Source of the DNA: Brasilonema sennae CENA114 | GTDB lineage: Bacteria; Cyanobacteriota; Cyanobacteriia; Cyanobacteriales; Nostocaceae | Direction: 5' to 3' | Length of the DNA stretch: 64,000 nucleotides | Assembly (NCBI RefSeq): GCF_006968745.1 | Contig: NZ_CP030118.1 | Coordinates: 5,864,340 to 5,928,339 of the forward strand | In this document: positions 43,959-52,558 of the stretch, one piece after another | Numbering within the stretch: the stretch's first letter is position 1 | How the letters are laid out: each line of letters starts with the position of its first letter | Notes under the pieces: model-generated | What the model was told of the DNA's origin: nothing | The model's input: the letters and a program-made list of their open reading frames with translations, nothing else | The model's database searches: none | Position numbers and translations under genes: made by a program

Positions 43959-43996
43959 GCTTCCCCACTAGAGTAAGTCTCATAAGCCCGCGTCCC
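43959..43996 (-). pseudogene. sbcC relic, part B
   Basis: 38 bp matching 47178-47215 of sbcC with two differences, encoding the GTRAYETYS-(S/G)GEA signature. It lies on the other side of the DUF433/DUF5615 pair from part A, in the same order and orientation as in the intact gene. Confidence 0.85.
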
Positions 43997-44109
43997 GGAG
44001 ATAGCAAGACATTGTTAAAGCCGTGGCGATCGCTAGGAACTTCCGCAGGTGAGCGTACATCTAAGTTACCATACTGAACAAATGGTAAAAAATCAGTCGT
44101 TCTCAGGTT

Positions 44110-45555
44110 ATGTACGAAGCTTTCATTGATTTAGATGAATTAATAGTGCGTTGTAGAGATAAGCAAGCAAGGAAGTTTATCAAAGAAGCAGTAGCTTGTT
44201 ATAGAGCAGGGGCATACCGTTCTTGTATTGTGGCAATATGGAATGCAGTAGTATTTGATTTTCTTCATAAACTGAGAGAATTAGAGCTTTTAGGAGATAA
44301 AGAAGCATCAAAGTTATTGGAACAATTTGAAAAACTGAGTTCTGAAAAAAAGGTCAAAGAGCTTTGGCAGTTTGAGTCAGATATTCCCAAAAAAGCGCTC
44401 AAGCCTTTTGAATTAATCTCGACTGTTGAGATGTCAGATATTGAAAGATTATTTGAAGATAGAAGCCGATGCGCTCATCCCTCAATGACATCTTTGGAGG
44501 AACCATTTGAGGCGACAGCAGAATTAGCACGCTATCACTTAAGAAGTGCTATTACACACCTTTTAGAAAGACCACCAGTTCAAGGTCGTGCAGCCCGTGA
44601 AAGAATTTTCCAAGATATTAAGTCTGAGTATTTCCCAACAGACTCAGAACTGGCAATAAAGTATTTTCAAAAAAGTCCGTTAGCTCGCGCTCGGTTGACT
44701 CTTATTAAAGATGTTGTTCTTGGATTAACAGTCAGTTTGTTAACAGAAAATCTTCCCGAAGACGAAAAAGAACGTCAATTTTCCGCCATTCATGCAATAT
44801 CAAGTATGTATCCGGAACAAACAAGAGAAATATTGAATGATAAATTGTCTGATATTATTCTCAACAGAGTCGTTGATAGCAATTGGGATAAAGTTATTGT
44901 CTACCTTGAAAATGTTAAGGTCTGGGATAGTCTTAGTGAAGCATGTCAGTTGAAGACAAAAATGTTTCTTGATAAACTTGATAGATTTGAAATACATTTG
45001 AATCATGAAAAACGATTATCTCATAAAAGTATAATTATTTTATTGAAATCTATACGAATAGATTTTTTGAGAGAAGATGTAGTTAAAAAACTCCAAATTT
45101 CCTTGAGACATTTACTTTCTTTAAAAGAATTCTGTAAAGATACCTTACTCGATGAGATAATAAGTCCTTTATTAGAGGAGAGGATACCAGAAGCTACTTT
45201 TGATGAATTGCTTTTAATGATACAAGAAGAAAAAAAATTATTAAATGATAAAATTGAACCTTATTTAGTAGAAAAATTACAAGTAGCTTCTCTGACAATA
45301 TTATTATCATTAAAATCAAGATATGAACATAATTTATTGAATGAATGGATTGAAGCAATGTTGCAAGAAAAAGTCACAGAAGCGAGTTTAGATGAGCTAC
45401 TTGCCGTGAGAGATGGATATATCCATAAAATTCCTTGGAATCAAGATGAAAAGGCGAAAGCAGGCGAATTAGATGATTTACATAAAATGGTTGAAAATAT
45501 TTTGGTTCAACGTATTAAAGAGGTAGATTTTGAAGATTTACTTATAATGAAATGA
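44110..45555 (+). CDS. HEPN-domain protein, interrupted by an in-frame TGA
   Basis: 481 residues to TGA 45553-45555. Residues ~15-130 look like a HEPN domain: long helices FIKEAVACYRAGAYRSCIVA and WNAVVFDFLHKL, then R118-SRCA-H123, the Rx4H motif of HEPN ribonucleases. The rest is helical, with about four ~45-residue repeats of the type LLxExIxPxLxE..(E)AxxDELLxM. The reading frame stays open past the TGA for another 125 codons with the same repeat style, so the original protein had ~606 residues. Neighbours are toxin-antitoxin pairs. It is possibly an RNA-targeting toxin or defence protein; that is inference. Confidence 0.75.
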   Translation: MYEAFIDLDELIVRCRDKQARKFIKEAVACYRAGAYRSCIVAIWNAVVFDFLHKLRELELLGDKEASKLLEQFEKLSSEKKVKELWQFESDIPKKALKPFELISTVEMSDIERLFEDRSRCAHPSMTSLEEPFEATAELARYHLRSAITHLLERPPVQGRAARERIFQDIKSEYFPTDSELAIKYFQKSPLARARLTLIKDVVLGLTVSLLTENLPEDEKERQFSAIHAISSMYPEQTREILNDKLSDIILNRVVDSNWDKVIVYLENVKVWDSLSEACQLKTKMFLDKLDRFEIHLNHEKRLSHKSIIILLKSIRIDFLREDVVKKLQISLRHLLSLKEFCKDTLLDEIISPLLEERIPEATFDELLLMIQEEKKLLNDKIEPYLVEKLQVASLTILLSLKSRYEHNLLNEWIEAMLQEKVTEASLDELLAVRDGYIHKIPWNQDEKAKAGELDDLHKMVENILVQRIKEVDFEDLLIMK

Positions 45556-45933
45556 AAATACAATAGTGATGATTTTTTCAAAAACTTACTTCAACCCATT
45601 CTCAAAGAAAATGTTGCCACTGTAGTAGATAAATTTATAGACTCTAGCTCTTACAAGAATGCAGCATTTCATGCTAGTCTTTTAGTTGAAGTAGCTGATT
45701 CTTTGAGTGTAGTACAATGGGAATATATTTTTAAAGGTTTTTGTGATAATAATCAGATCTATTACTCAAAAAGCTGTCCGAATATTTTTTGTTCTTTGCT
45801 CAATAAGTCTATAGAGCTTAGTGGCTCTTTGCAGCCCTATTGGATATCTTTCCGAGAGAAGCTTAACAATTTTAATGATAGTCGTATTGATAGACTAAAA
45901 TTTTTAATTGATTCTTATGACGCGGTTGAATGA
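45556..45933 (+). pseudogene. Severed C-terminal part of the HEPN-domain gene
   Basis: Same frame as the upstream ORF, directly after the TGA: KYNSDDFFKNLLQPILKENV, then HASLLVEVADSLSVVQWEYI, ending IDSYDAVE-stop at 45933. FFKNLLQPILKEN continues the upstream helical repeat. Only a TTG at 45703 could restart translation, with no clear ribosome site. One point mutation would rejoin the two parts. Confidence 0.75.
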
Positions 45934-46077
45934 TTTTTTTGCTGTTTTACACCTTGGATCATTAAACACTTTTTAAAATATCAGTGATTATCTATCGCAC
46001 TTCACAAAGAACAACTTGGTGAATGCGATTGCGCGGAGGGCAGTGCCCTTCAGGCGATCGCAGTTCTCATTCCCTTC

Positions 46078-46410
46078 TTATTCTTCTTCCTCGTCAATTT
46101 CTTCACTCGTCAGCAAAGCTTGCGAACTGTGACGCACATGAAGTACAAACACAACATCTTCCCGAATTGTAAACAAAATTCGGTACTTGTTTCTTGACTT
46201 ACCGTAAATCAGTTGACGGATTTCCTCGGTAAGTGCATCATTTTCTGGAGCTAAAGCGCAGCGTCGTGGCTTTTCTTGTAAAGTTGCAATAGTATCCATC
46301 AATTCCCGAAACCACTTATCGGCATAAACAGGATTTTGCTCTCTCAACCAAAAATAAGCAGCCTCAATTTCTGCATTTGCCGTTCGAGTCGTTCTAACTA
46401 GAAATGCCAT
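46078..46410 (-). CDS. RelE/ParE-family toxin
   Basis: About 110 residues from ATG 46410 (MAFLVRTTRTA); an upstream ATG at 46434 adds eight residues. It has the RelE/ParE fold order: an N-terminal strand, AEIEAAYFWLREQNP, a helix ending EKPRRCALAPE, IRQLIYGKSRNKYRILFTI and VVFVLHVRHSSQ. It overlaps the antitoxin gene by 17 bp. It inhibits either ribosomes or gyrase; which cannot be told. Confidence 0.87.
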   Translation of the reverse strand: MAFLVRTTRTANAEIEAAYFWLREQNPVYADKWFRELMDTIATLQEKPRRCALAPENDALTEEIRQLIYGKSRNKYRILFTIREDVVFVLHVRHSSQALLTSEEIDEEEE

Positions 46411-46684
46411 ACTTTTGTCGCATTTCTTGTTCAAATTCGCTCAAGGTAGTGGTTCTACCTGCTTCGACATCTTCCAATCCCTTCTTGATTCCAGCAATAG
46501 CTTCCAATTTTTCCAAAGCATCAAGCAGCTTCTGGTAAGATTCAGCATCTTGGACGACAAGTTCGGCTTTACCATTAACTGTCAGCACTACAGGTTTTCC
46601 CGTCTGCTTCATCTGTTCTAGGAATTCCAGCGTATTGCGTTTAAAGCTGGAAAGTGAATGTATATCTCGGCTAATGTTTATCAT
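46394..46684 (-). CDS. Phd/YefM-family antitoxin
   Basis: A 96-residue protein. The N-terminal MINISRDIHSLSSFKRNTLEFLE and GKPVVLTVNGKAELVVQDAESYQKL are typical Phd/YefM DNA-binding features. The C-terminal helix (EDVEAGRTTTLSEFEQEM) should wrap the toxin. It is the first gene of the pair; the promoter lies in 46685-46770. Confidence 0.88.
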   Translation of the reverse strand: MINISRDIHSLSSFKRNTLEFLEQMKQTGKPVVLTVNGKAELVVQDAESYQKLLDALEKLEAIAGIKKGLEDVEAGRTTTLSEFEQEMRQKYGISS

Positions 46685-46771
46685 TGAGTTGATTATGCAC
46701 TAAATTTGCACTTAATTTAATGCTATCCTACCCAAAAGCTTTTTCGTTGAGATAGAAAACGGTACTCAATA

Positions 46772-46885
46772 ATACCAATTCTCTGTAAACTTGCACTTAA
46801 TACTTACTCTTTCATTCTTGGCGTTCTTGGCGTCTTGGCGGTTCGTTTAAAAAACATTAAGTGCATATTCATGGAGAATTGGTAT
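46772..46885. mobile_element. 114-bp MITE
   Basis: Terminal inverted repeats ATACCAATTCTC (46772-46783) and GAGAATTGGTAT (46874-46885), with a second inner pair TGCACTTAAT/ATTAAGTGCA. The centre holds the 24-base element shared with the TPR gene (3542-3565). It lies between the antitoxin promoter and the sbcC stop. Confidence 0.8.
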
Positions 46886-46906
46886 CAGATGTATAGTAAT
46901 TGTTGA

Positions 46907-49900
46907 TTAAATCATTAATCGTACTTGCGAACCACTCTGTGTTTTATTCACTTCAATCCGGGCTTGAAAAGCTTCTTTGAGATGGGGCATATGAGTTACG
47001 GTTAAGATGCAGGCAAAATCAGAGGCGATCGCATTAATCGCTGCAATCAAGCGATCGCATCCTTCTGCATCTTGTGTTCCAAATCCTTCATCCACAATCA
47101 ACAATTGCAACGCCGCCCCCGCCCGCTGCGCTAATAATTTCGCCAAAGCTAAACGAATTGCAAAGTTAATTCTAAACGCTTCCCCACCAGAGTAAGTTTC
47201 ATAAGCCCGCGTCCCTCTGGCGTCTGCAATCAAAATGTCCAACGTATCTATCAGCTTGGCATTTTTCTTGCTTGCCTTAGCACTCTTTCCGGCTCTTTGT
47301 GTGACAAATTGAACGTGTAACTGATTCGCACTCAATCGCGAAAGTAGTTGATTTGTCTCAGCTTCTAATTGAGGTAAGACGTTCTCAATCATCAATGCTT
47401 GGATACCATTTTTACCAAAAGCTTGTGATAGTTCCTGATATATACGGTGTTGTCGCTTTGCTTCTTGGAGTTGCTGCTGCTGTTGATCGTACTGAATTTG
47501 CAAAGTTTCCAGTTGGTGAGACTGCTGCTGCAAGCGTCCTAACTGGGCAATTTGTTCATCAAGTTGTCGTCTGCGTGATGTTATCTGCTGCTCTAATGTT
47601 TGAATTTGAGCAGATGGGTTTGCTGATTCTTCTAGCTGTTGGACGATGCTTTCGATTTGTAAATTATATCTTTGTCGTTCTGTCAATCTTGCCTGTAAAG
47701 AAACTTCTAACTCTTGCAATCTTGCTTTGAGTTGGGGATACTGCTGCTGTATACCGACAAGCTGTTGATAGCGTAATTCCCAAGCTTGAGTTTTGCGTAC
47801 AGCTATACGAAGATTGTTATGTTGTTCTGACACGTAGCCAATTTCAGTCATGTGGCGCTCAAGGGCGGCGATTTGTCTGGCACATTCAGATTCAGTTGTT
47901 TCTTGCTGAATTCTGGTTTGTAATTGGGCAATTTGTGCTTCAATTTCTGGTTTTCGTGCTGCTAATTGTGTTTGACGCTTAGTTGCGTCTTTTATTTGGC
48001 TTAATCTAATCTCTGCCCATCGCCACCGCTCGACTTCGTTACGAGCAAGGGCGTGGTCTTGTTCATTATAGTTGAGTTGTTGTAAATATTGTTCGAGTTG
48101 CTGAAGTTCGGCGTGTGTGTCGTGGGCGTAGTCATTTATTTGGAGCGATCGCTCCAAGTGCTGCTTTTCGGCGACAATTTGTTGTAGCTGTTGCTCAACA
48201 TCACTTGTCACTTCCAACTGTGCTGCCAATTGCCCTCTTTGTTCACGTAAGCTATCGTAAGGAGACAATTGTTGCGATATTTCTTTATATTCCTGTCTGA
48301 GAACCTGAATTTCTCTGTCGGAAACAGCCATTCGTTCTCGAACTATCCACAACTCGTCCTCTGCATCTTTGTACTCTACTTTCGTTTTGTCTACTACACG
48401 ATTCCAGTGATGTTCGTCTAGAGAACGTTCGCACAAAGGACAGATAGCATTAGGGTTCTGAAGCATTTGCAGCTTTTGCTGTAATTCTCCCAGTAGTTTT
48501 TCAAAGTCCCGTTGATGCGCTTGCAAACGTTCGATCAGGTGACGTCTTTCCTGTCCTTTTTCCTGCACTCGTTGCAGATAAACTCGCTTCTTTTCCAGTT
48601 CCGAAATCTGCATTGCCACTTCGATCACTGCTTGTTGCAGTTGCGGTTGGCGTCTGTGCTGACGTTGGAGTTGGTTCTCTGTTGCTTGGAGTTGTTCAAA
48701 TCGAGCCATTAAACCAGCATGAGCACGATTCAGTTGACTTTGTAATGTGACTCGTTGTTGCAAAAGAGGAGCTACTTGTAGTTGCAACTGATCCATTTGA
48801 GCAAGACGGTTGCGTGCAGCCGCAAGTTGTGCTAAAGCAGCTTCGACTTCATCTGACTTGCTCAGAGTTTGCTGGAGTTCTTGGTGTTGTTGCTGTAAAG
48901 CCGCTAGTTGTGCTTCAGCGTGTTGTAGTTGTCGTTCAATTTCGTTAATTTGTTGAGTGAGTTGTTGTTGCTTTTGTTGTCGTGCTTGTTGGGCGCGAGT
49001 GTGCTCTTCAAATTTAGCGCCCATTGCTTCTTCTTGAGATTGCAGAATTTGGTATTGATTGTACCCGGCTTTAATTTCAGCTTCTTGAGTTAGGAGTTCT
49101 TCTAAAGAAGATAGCTGATTGTCAATTGCTGAGTGTTCTTGTTGAAGGCGATCGCAATCTTGAGTCAGATTTTGATACTGCTGCCTGACAAAACTGAGTT
49201 GTTGCTCCCAATTTTGTCGCTGGTGCTGGACAACTTGCAAACTTTGTAATTGAATATTTTCAAAGGCTTGTACTTGTTGCAGTTGATTGATTTGCCCTTC
49301 TAACTCGGCTTGTTTTTGGGCAGTTGCTTCACGCTGTTGCAGTTGAGATTTTAACGAATCCAAAAGGCGCTCTAACTCTTCCGCTCTTGCTTTAAACTGA
49401 CGTGAGAGTTCTTTTGCCCGTTCTTCTAATTCATCATACTGATTGAGTTTTAATAATTCTGCTAATATTTCCTTACGCTCAGTTGGTCGCTTAAGCATAA
49501 ATTCATCAGCACGACCTTGACGCAGGTATGCTGAATTAATGAAAGTGTCGTAATCTAACTTAATATGTTCTAAAATTAAATCTTGCGTTGCCCTTATGCC
49601 TTTGCCAGTCAGTGCGCGAAACCCAGTAGGTGTTTGTATTTGAAATTCCAGAGCACCACTGCCACCCCGCACTCGGGTGCGAATGACTTTATATGTTTGC
49701 TGATTTGCTTCAAAGATGAAATCAACTCTAACTTCTTTTGCACCTGTATGGATAACGTCATCTTCTGAAGGAGCTCTGCTTTCACCCCAAATTGCCCAGG
49801 TAATAGCTTCGAGTAGGGAAGATTTTCCAGCGCCATTGGAACCACAAATACAAGCCGTATGTAACCCACGAAAATCTAAAGTCGTGTCACAGTAACTGAG

Positions 49901-49933
49901 GAAGTTTTTGAGGGTGAGTTGGATTGGAATCAT
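46907..49933 (-). CDS. sbcC: DNA repair exonuclease subunit SbcC (Rad50-like)
   Basis: A 1008-residue SMC-like ATPase. Walker A is GSNGAGKSS (residues 31-39). Long Gln-rich coiled coils flank the zinc-hook CPLC (498-501). The signature motif TYSGGEAFRINFAIRLALAKLL, Walker B LLIVDEGFGTQD and the H-loop VTHMPHLKE follow near the C-terminus. With SbcD nuclease it opens hairpins and palindromes. No sbcD is in the window. Its 3' end is duplicated as relics at 43053-43166 and 43959-43996. Confidence 0.95.
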   Translation of the reverse strand: MIPIQLTLKNFLSYCDTTLDFRGLHTACICGSNGAGKSSLLEAITWAIWGESRAPSEDDVIHTGAKEVRVDFIFEANQQTYKVIRTRVRGGSGALEFQIQTPTGFRALTGKGIRATQDLILEHIKLDYDTFINSAYLRQGRADEFMLKRPTERKEILAELLKLNQYDELEERAKELSRQFKARAEELERLLDSLKSQLQQREATAQKQAELEGQINQLQQVQAFENIQLQSLQVVQHQRQNWEQQLSFVRQQYQNLTQDCDRLQQEHSAIDNQLSSLEELLTQEAEIKAGYNQYQILQSQEEAMGAKFEEHTRAQQARQQKQQQLTQQINEIERQLQHAEAQLAALQQQHQELQQTLSKSDEVEAALAQLAAARNRLAQMDQLQLQVAPLLQQRVTLQSQLNRAHAGLMARFEQLQATENQLQRQHRRQPQLQQAVIEVAMQISELEKKRVYLQRVQEKGQERRHLIERLQAHQRDFEKLLGELQQKLQMLQNPNAICPLCERSLDEHHWNRVVDKTKVEYKDAEDELWIVRERMAVSDREIQVLRQEYKEISQQLSPYDSLREQRGQLAAQLEVTSDVEQQLQQIVAEKQHLERSLQINDYAHDTHAELQQLEQYLQQLNYNEQDHALARNEVERWRWAEIRLSQIKDATKRQTQLAARKPEIEAQIAQLQTRIQQETTESECARQIAALERHMTEIGYVSEQHNNLRIAVRKTQAWELRYQQLVGIQQQYPQLKARLQELEVSLQARLTERQRYNLQIESIVQQLEESANPSAQIQTLEQQITSRRRQLDEQIAQLGRLQQQSHQLETLQIQYDQQQQQLQEAKRQHRIYQELSQAFGKNGIQALMIENVLPQLEAETNQLLSRLSANQLHVQFVTQRAGKSAKASKKNAKLIDTLDILIADARGTRAYETYSGGEAFRINFAIRLALAKLLAQRAGAALQLLIVDEGFGTQDAEGCDRLIAAINAIASDFACILTVTHMPHLKEAFQARIEVNKTQSGSQVRLMI

Positions 49934-50552
49934 TGAGGATTAGGCACCACACCTTTTTTTTAGAAGTAACAGTACAAATGCTCTTATTGCTAGTTTAGCT
50001 AGGTTATTATCATGTTTATAGTCCTTAACACTCCAATTTTACGAATGTTAACAATATAGTGAGCAAATTTTTCTTATTAGGCAAACTTCTTTTACTGTCG
50101 TCGTGGAAAATTTAATCTTTCATCAGGTTCTTTCCTCTTTCCTTGTGATAAACAATAAGTTTGTTTGATGCTTTAAACGTTTTATAATCTCAAGCAAAAA
50201 AGAAGACATGAGGATAAGGAAAAAGAGGAGCGAAATACAGAGAGTAACAGAGGGAGGGAAATTTCTCGCTTACCCGTTCCCTCACTCACCGCTAGCAACA
50301 TCATAAAGAAACACCATCTCCCTTCTACCCTGTTAAGAGCGATGCACTGCGCCGCCCTGACTAGCACTCTTGCTAGTCGAAGTGGCTGGGAGCTTGTTGA
50401 AGTGTTCCCTATTCCCTGTGTTTCTTAAAAAATCAAGAATTGTTACAAAAGGTTGACTTTTTCAGTAAAACGATAAACTCATTTTGAGTGTTAATTTAAT
50501 AGCGCAAAACTAGAGATTTTGCAATTGGTAAATAGGACTTAGCAAGTAACTT
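49934..50552. other. Gene-free spacer between sbcC and tyrosinase
   Basis: 619 bp with no credible ORF. It has purine-rich stretches and a hairpin GACTAGCA-ctct-TGCTAGTC (50359-50378) near fragments of GTTCCCTATTCCCTG resembling the TTAAGCGTTCCCTG family. The tyrosinase promoter should be in the last ~150 bp. Confidence 0.5.
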
Positions 50553-51971
50553 ATGCAGATTCGTCGCAATATTTACAGGATATTAGAGAGTGGTGGCTCA
50601 GAAATTGCCGCATATCGTAGGGGTGTGGAGGTGATGAAAGCCCGTTCCAATGTCAATCCAAACGATACAACTGGATGGATATTCCAGGCAAACATTCACG
50701 GCACTTCACTGAGGAATCCTACCTTTAATCAATTTTGGAATCAATGTCAGCACCGAAGCTTCTTCTTCTTGTCTTGGCATCGGATGTATATTTACTTTTT
50801 CGAGCGAATTGTGCGATCTGCTTCAGGAGATGCTAAGTTTTCACTTCCCTACTGGAATTATTCTGAGCGAAATCAGAGTGTTTTACCAGAGCCGTTTCGC
50901 ATTCCTGCAAATAGTTCAAATACGTTGTATGTGAGTCAGCGGAGAAACCAAATCAATCAAGGGCAAGCACTACCAGCAAACTCGGTTGACTATAGACGTG
51001 CATTAAGCTTTGTAAATTTCTTCTCCGATATAGGTTCTTTGGCTCCTTCCTTTGGTGGAGGCGTAGTGTCTGGACCAATACAGTTTGCTAATCCTAATGT
51101 TACAGGACAAATGGAAAACCAGCCTCACAATGTCATTCATGGGGATATAGGAGGAGGAGGTTGGATGAGCGATCCTTTGTTAGCCGCTCGTGATCCAATT
51201 TTCTGGCTACATCACTCCAACATTGATCGATTATGGGAGCAGTGGTTGAACCAAGGTCAGGGTCGTTCTAATCCAGTCAATAATTCAACATGGATGAATA
51301 GTAGGTTTATCTTCTTTAATGAAAATGGTCAAAGACAGGAAATGTCAGGTAAAGATATCTTAGATACAGCTTCACAGTTGGATTATGTTTACGACGATAA
51401 GCCGATGACTCCACCTCCTCCACCACCTACCGTGTCATTTATTGCACCACGCCCAAGTCAGCCTCAATTCCTTGGATCTACACCTGAAGGAAAAGTTATT
51501 CAGTTAACAGCAAATGCAGCTGAGTTTTCAATTTCTCCCATCCCACAAAGAGCAGCATTCACTGCCTTACCAGTGGAAAAGCAGAGAGTTATGCTTGTCT
51601 TTGAAGGTATTGAATATGACAAGCCCCCTGGCGTGAATTATGAGGTATACCTCAATCTGCCGGATGATAACTCAGCACCATTACAAGAGAATTATGTTGG
51701 AACCATAGGGTTGTTCGCAATGGAACCTCATAATCACTCACATGCTGAAGAACACTCTGAACACCAACACATGGCTCACGAACATGGCAACCATGACGCT
51801 GCTGAGAAGCATCCAAAACCGACAGTTGTCTTGGAAGCAACTAACGTTGTGGAGGCGCTACAGCAACAAGGTAAATGGTCTAATCAATTCCGGATTACGT
51901 TAGTGACGACTTATCAAGACAAGCCACTTTCCGAAGTGCGCTTCCAGAAAATTTCTGTTTATACTTTCTAA
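50553..51971 (+). CDS. Tyrosinase / polyphenol oxidase
   Basis: A 472-residue type-3 copper enzyme oxidising phenols to quinones. CuA ligands: H49 (NIHGTS), H67 and H76 (CQHRSFFFLSWHRMY). CuB ligands: H192, H196 (PHNVIH) and H220 or H221 (DPIFWLHHSNIDRLW). C65 two residues before H67 could form the Cys-His thioether known from fungal and plant enzymes. After a Pro7 linker (~290) comes a C-terminal beta domain like the PPO1_KFDV domain of plant enzymes, interrupted by a very His-rich loop (~392-424). No signal peptide is seen. The C-terminal domain may shield the active site until activation. Confidence 0.93.
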   Translation: MQIRRNIYRILESGGSEIAAYRRGVEVMKARSNVNPNDTTGWIFQANIHGTSLRNPTFNQFWNQCQHRSFFFLSWHRMYIYFFERIVRSASGDAKFSLPYWNYSERNQSVLPEPFRIPANSSNTLYVSQRRNQINQGQALPANSVDYRRALSFVNFFSDIGSLAPSFGGGVVSGPIQFANPNVTGQMENQPHNVIHGDIGGGGWMSDPLLAARDPIFWLHHSNIDRLWEQWLNQGQGRSNPVNNSTWMNSRFIFFNENGQRQEMSGKDILDTASQLDYVYDDKPMTPPPPPPTVSFIAPRPSQPQFLGSTPEGKVIQLTANAAEFSISPIPQRAAFTALPVEKQRVMLVFEGIEYDKPPGVNYEVYLNLPDDNSAPLQENYVGTIGLFAMEPHNHSHAEEHSEHQHMAHEHGNHDAAEKHPKPTVVLEATNVVEALQQQGKWSNQFRITLVTTYQDKPLSEVRFQKISVYTF

Positions 51972-51982
51972 CTTGAGGAGTA

Positions 51983-52018
51983 AAGGTGAAGACAGTTTTT
52001 GTCTTCACCTTTCTTTTT
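51983..52018 (+). terminator. Terminator after tyrosinase
   Basis: Stem AAAGGTGAAGACA/TGTCTTCACCTTT (51983-51995, 52001-52013) with a 5-base loop, then CTTTTTA. It is a good intrinsic terminator 12 bp after the stop. Confidence 0.85.
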
Positions 52019-52558
52019 AGGTGATATTTTGCACCATTACAAGTAAATTACTCAAAAGTTAGTTCCAGTGTCAAGAACTAGGGGTGTAAGGGTGTAGGGG
52101 ATGTAGTTAGTGGGCAAAAGATGTGGGACTTGTACAAGCAAAATAAGCAACTTTATCAGTTCAAATATTAATTTTTGTAAAAAAACACATAATTACTGGC
52201 GCTATACGTGGAGTTACAATCACAGGATTATGATTCGAGCTTACAACGTACCTTGGTTCACCAAACCCGATAAAGGACTGGGGACAAGGAAAGTGTGTAA
52301 GACACAAGACGCACGCAGCAAAGACAGTGAAGGTTTAACGAACCCATTCTCTAACTTACTTTTCACGGTTCATCTTAAAAGCGGCTTTAGGATCAAGGGG
52401 TAAAGGCTGCCCTTTTCTCTTTAACCTTTGTCGTTTAACTATATGACGTGAAAAGTCAGATTATCTGAGCATGGGGTTGTTGAAGCAACGTTTTCTAACC
52501 TCTAAACCGCAGCAACCTCTAGTTAAAGAGTTGCAACGAGAGTGCTACTTTCAAGACT
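52019..52558. other. Spacer before the sigma-like gene
   Basis: 540 bp. The only long ORF (52110-52403) has no recognisable features and is rejected. It probably contains the promoter and leader of the regulator gene at 52559. A short tandem GGGTGTAAGGGTGTAGGGG lies at 52081-52100. Confidence 0.45.

Noticed and set aside
45553..45555. TGA as selenocysteine codon in the HEPN gene
   Set aside because: No selenoprotein-type Cys motif surrounds it and no obvious SECIS hairpin follows. A nonsense mutation is simpler.
52110..52403. 97-codon + ORF before the sigma-like gene
   Set aside because: Composition is unlike the real genes here, no domain is seen and it spans mixed spacer sequence. Probably leader DNA.
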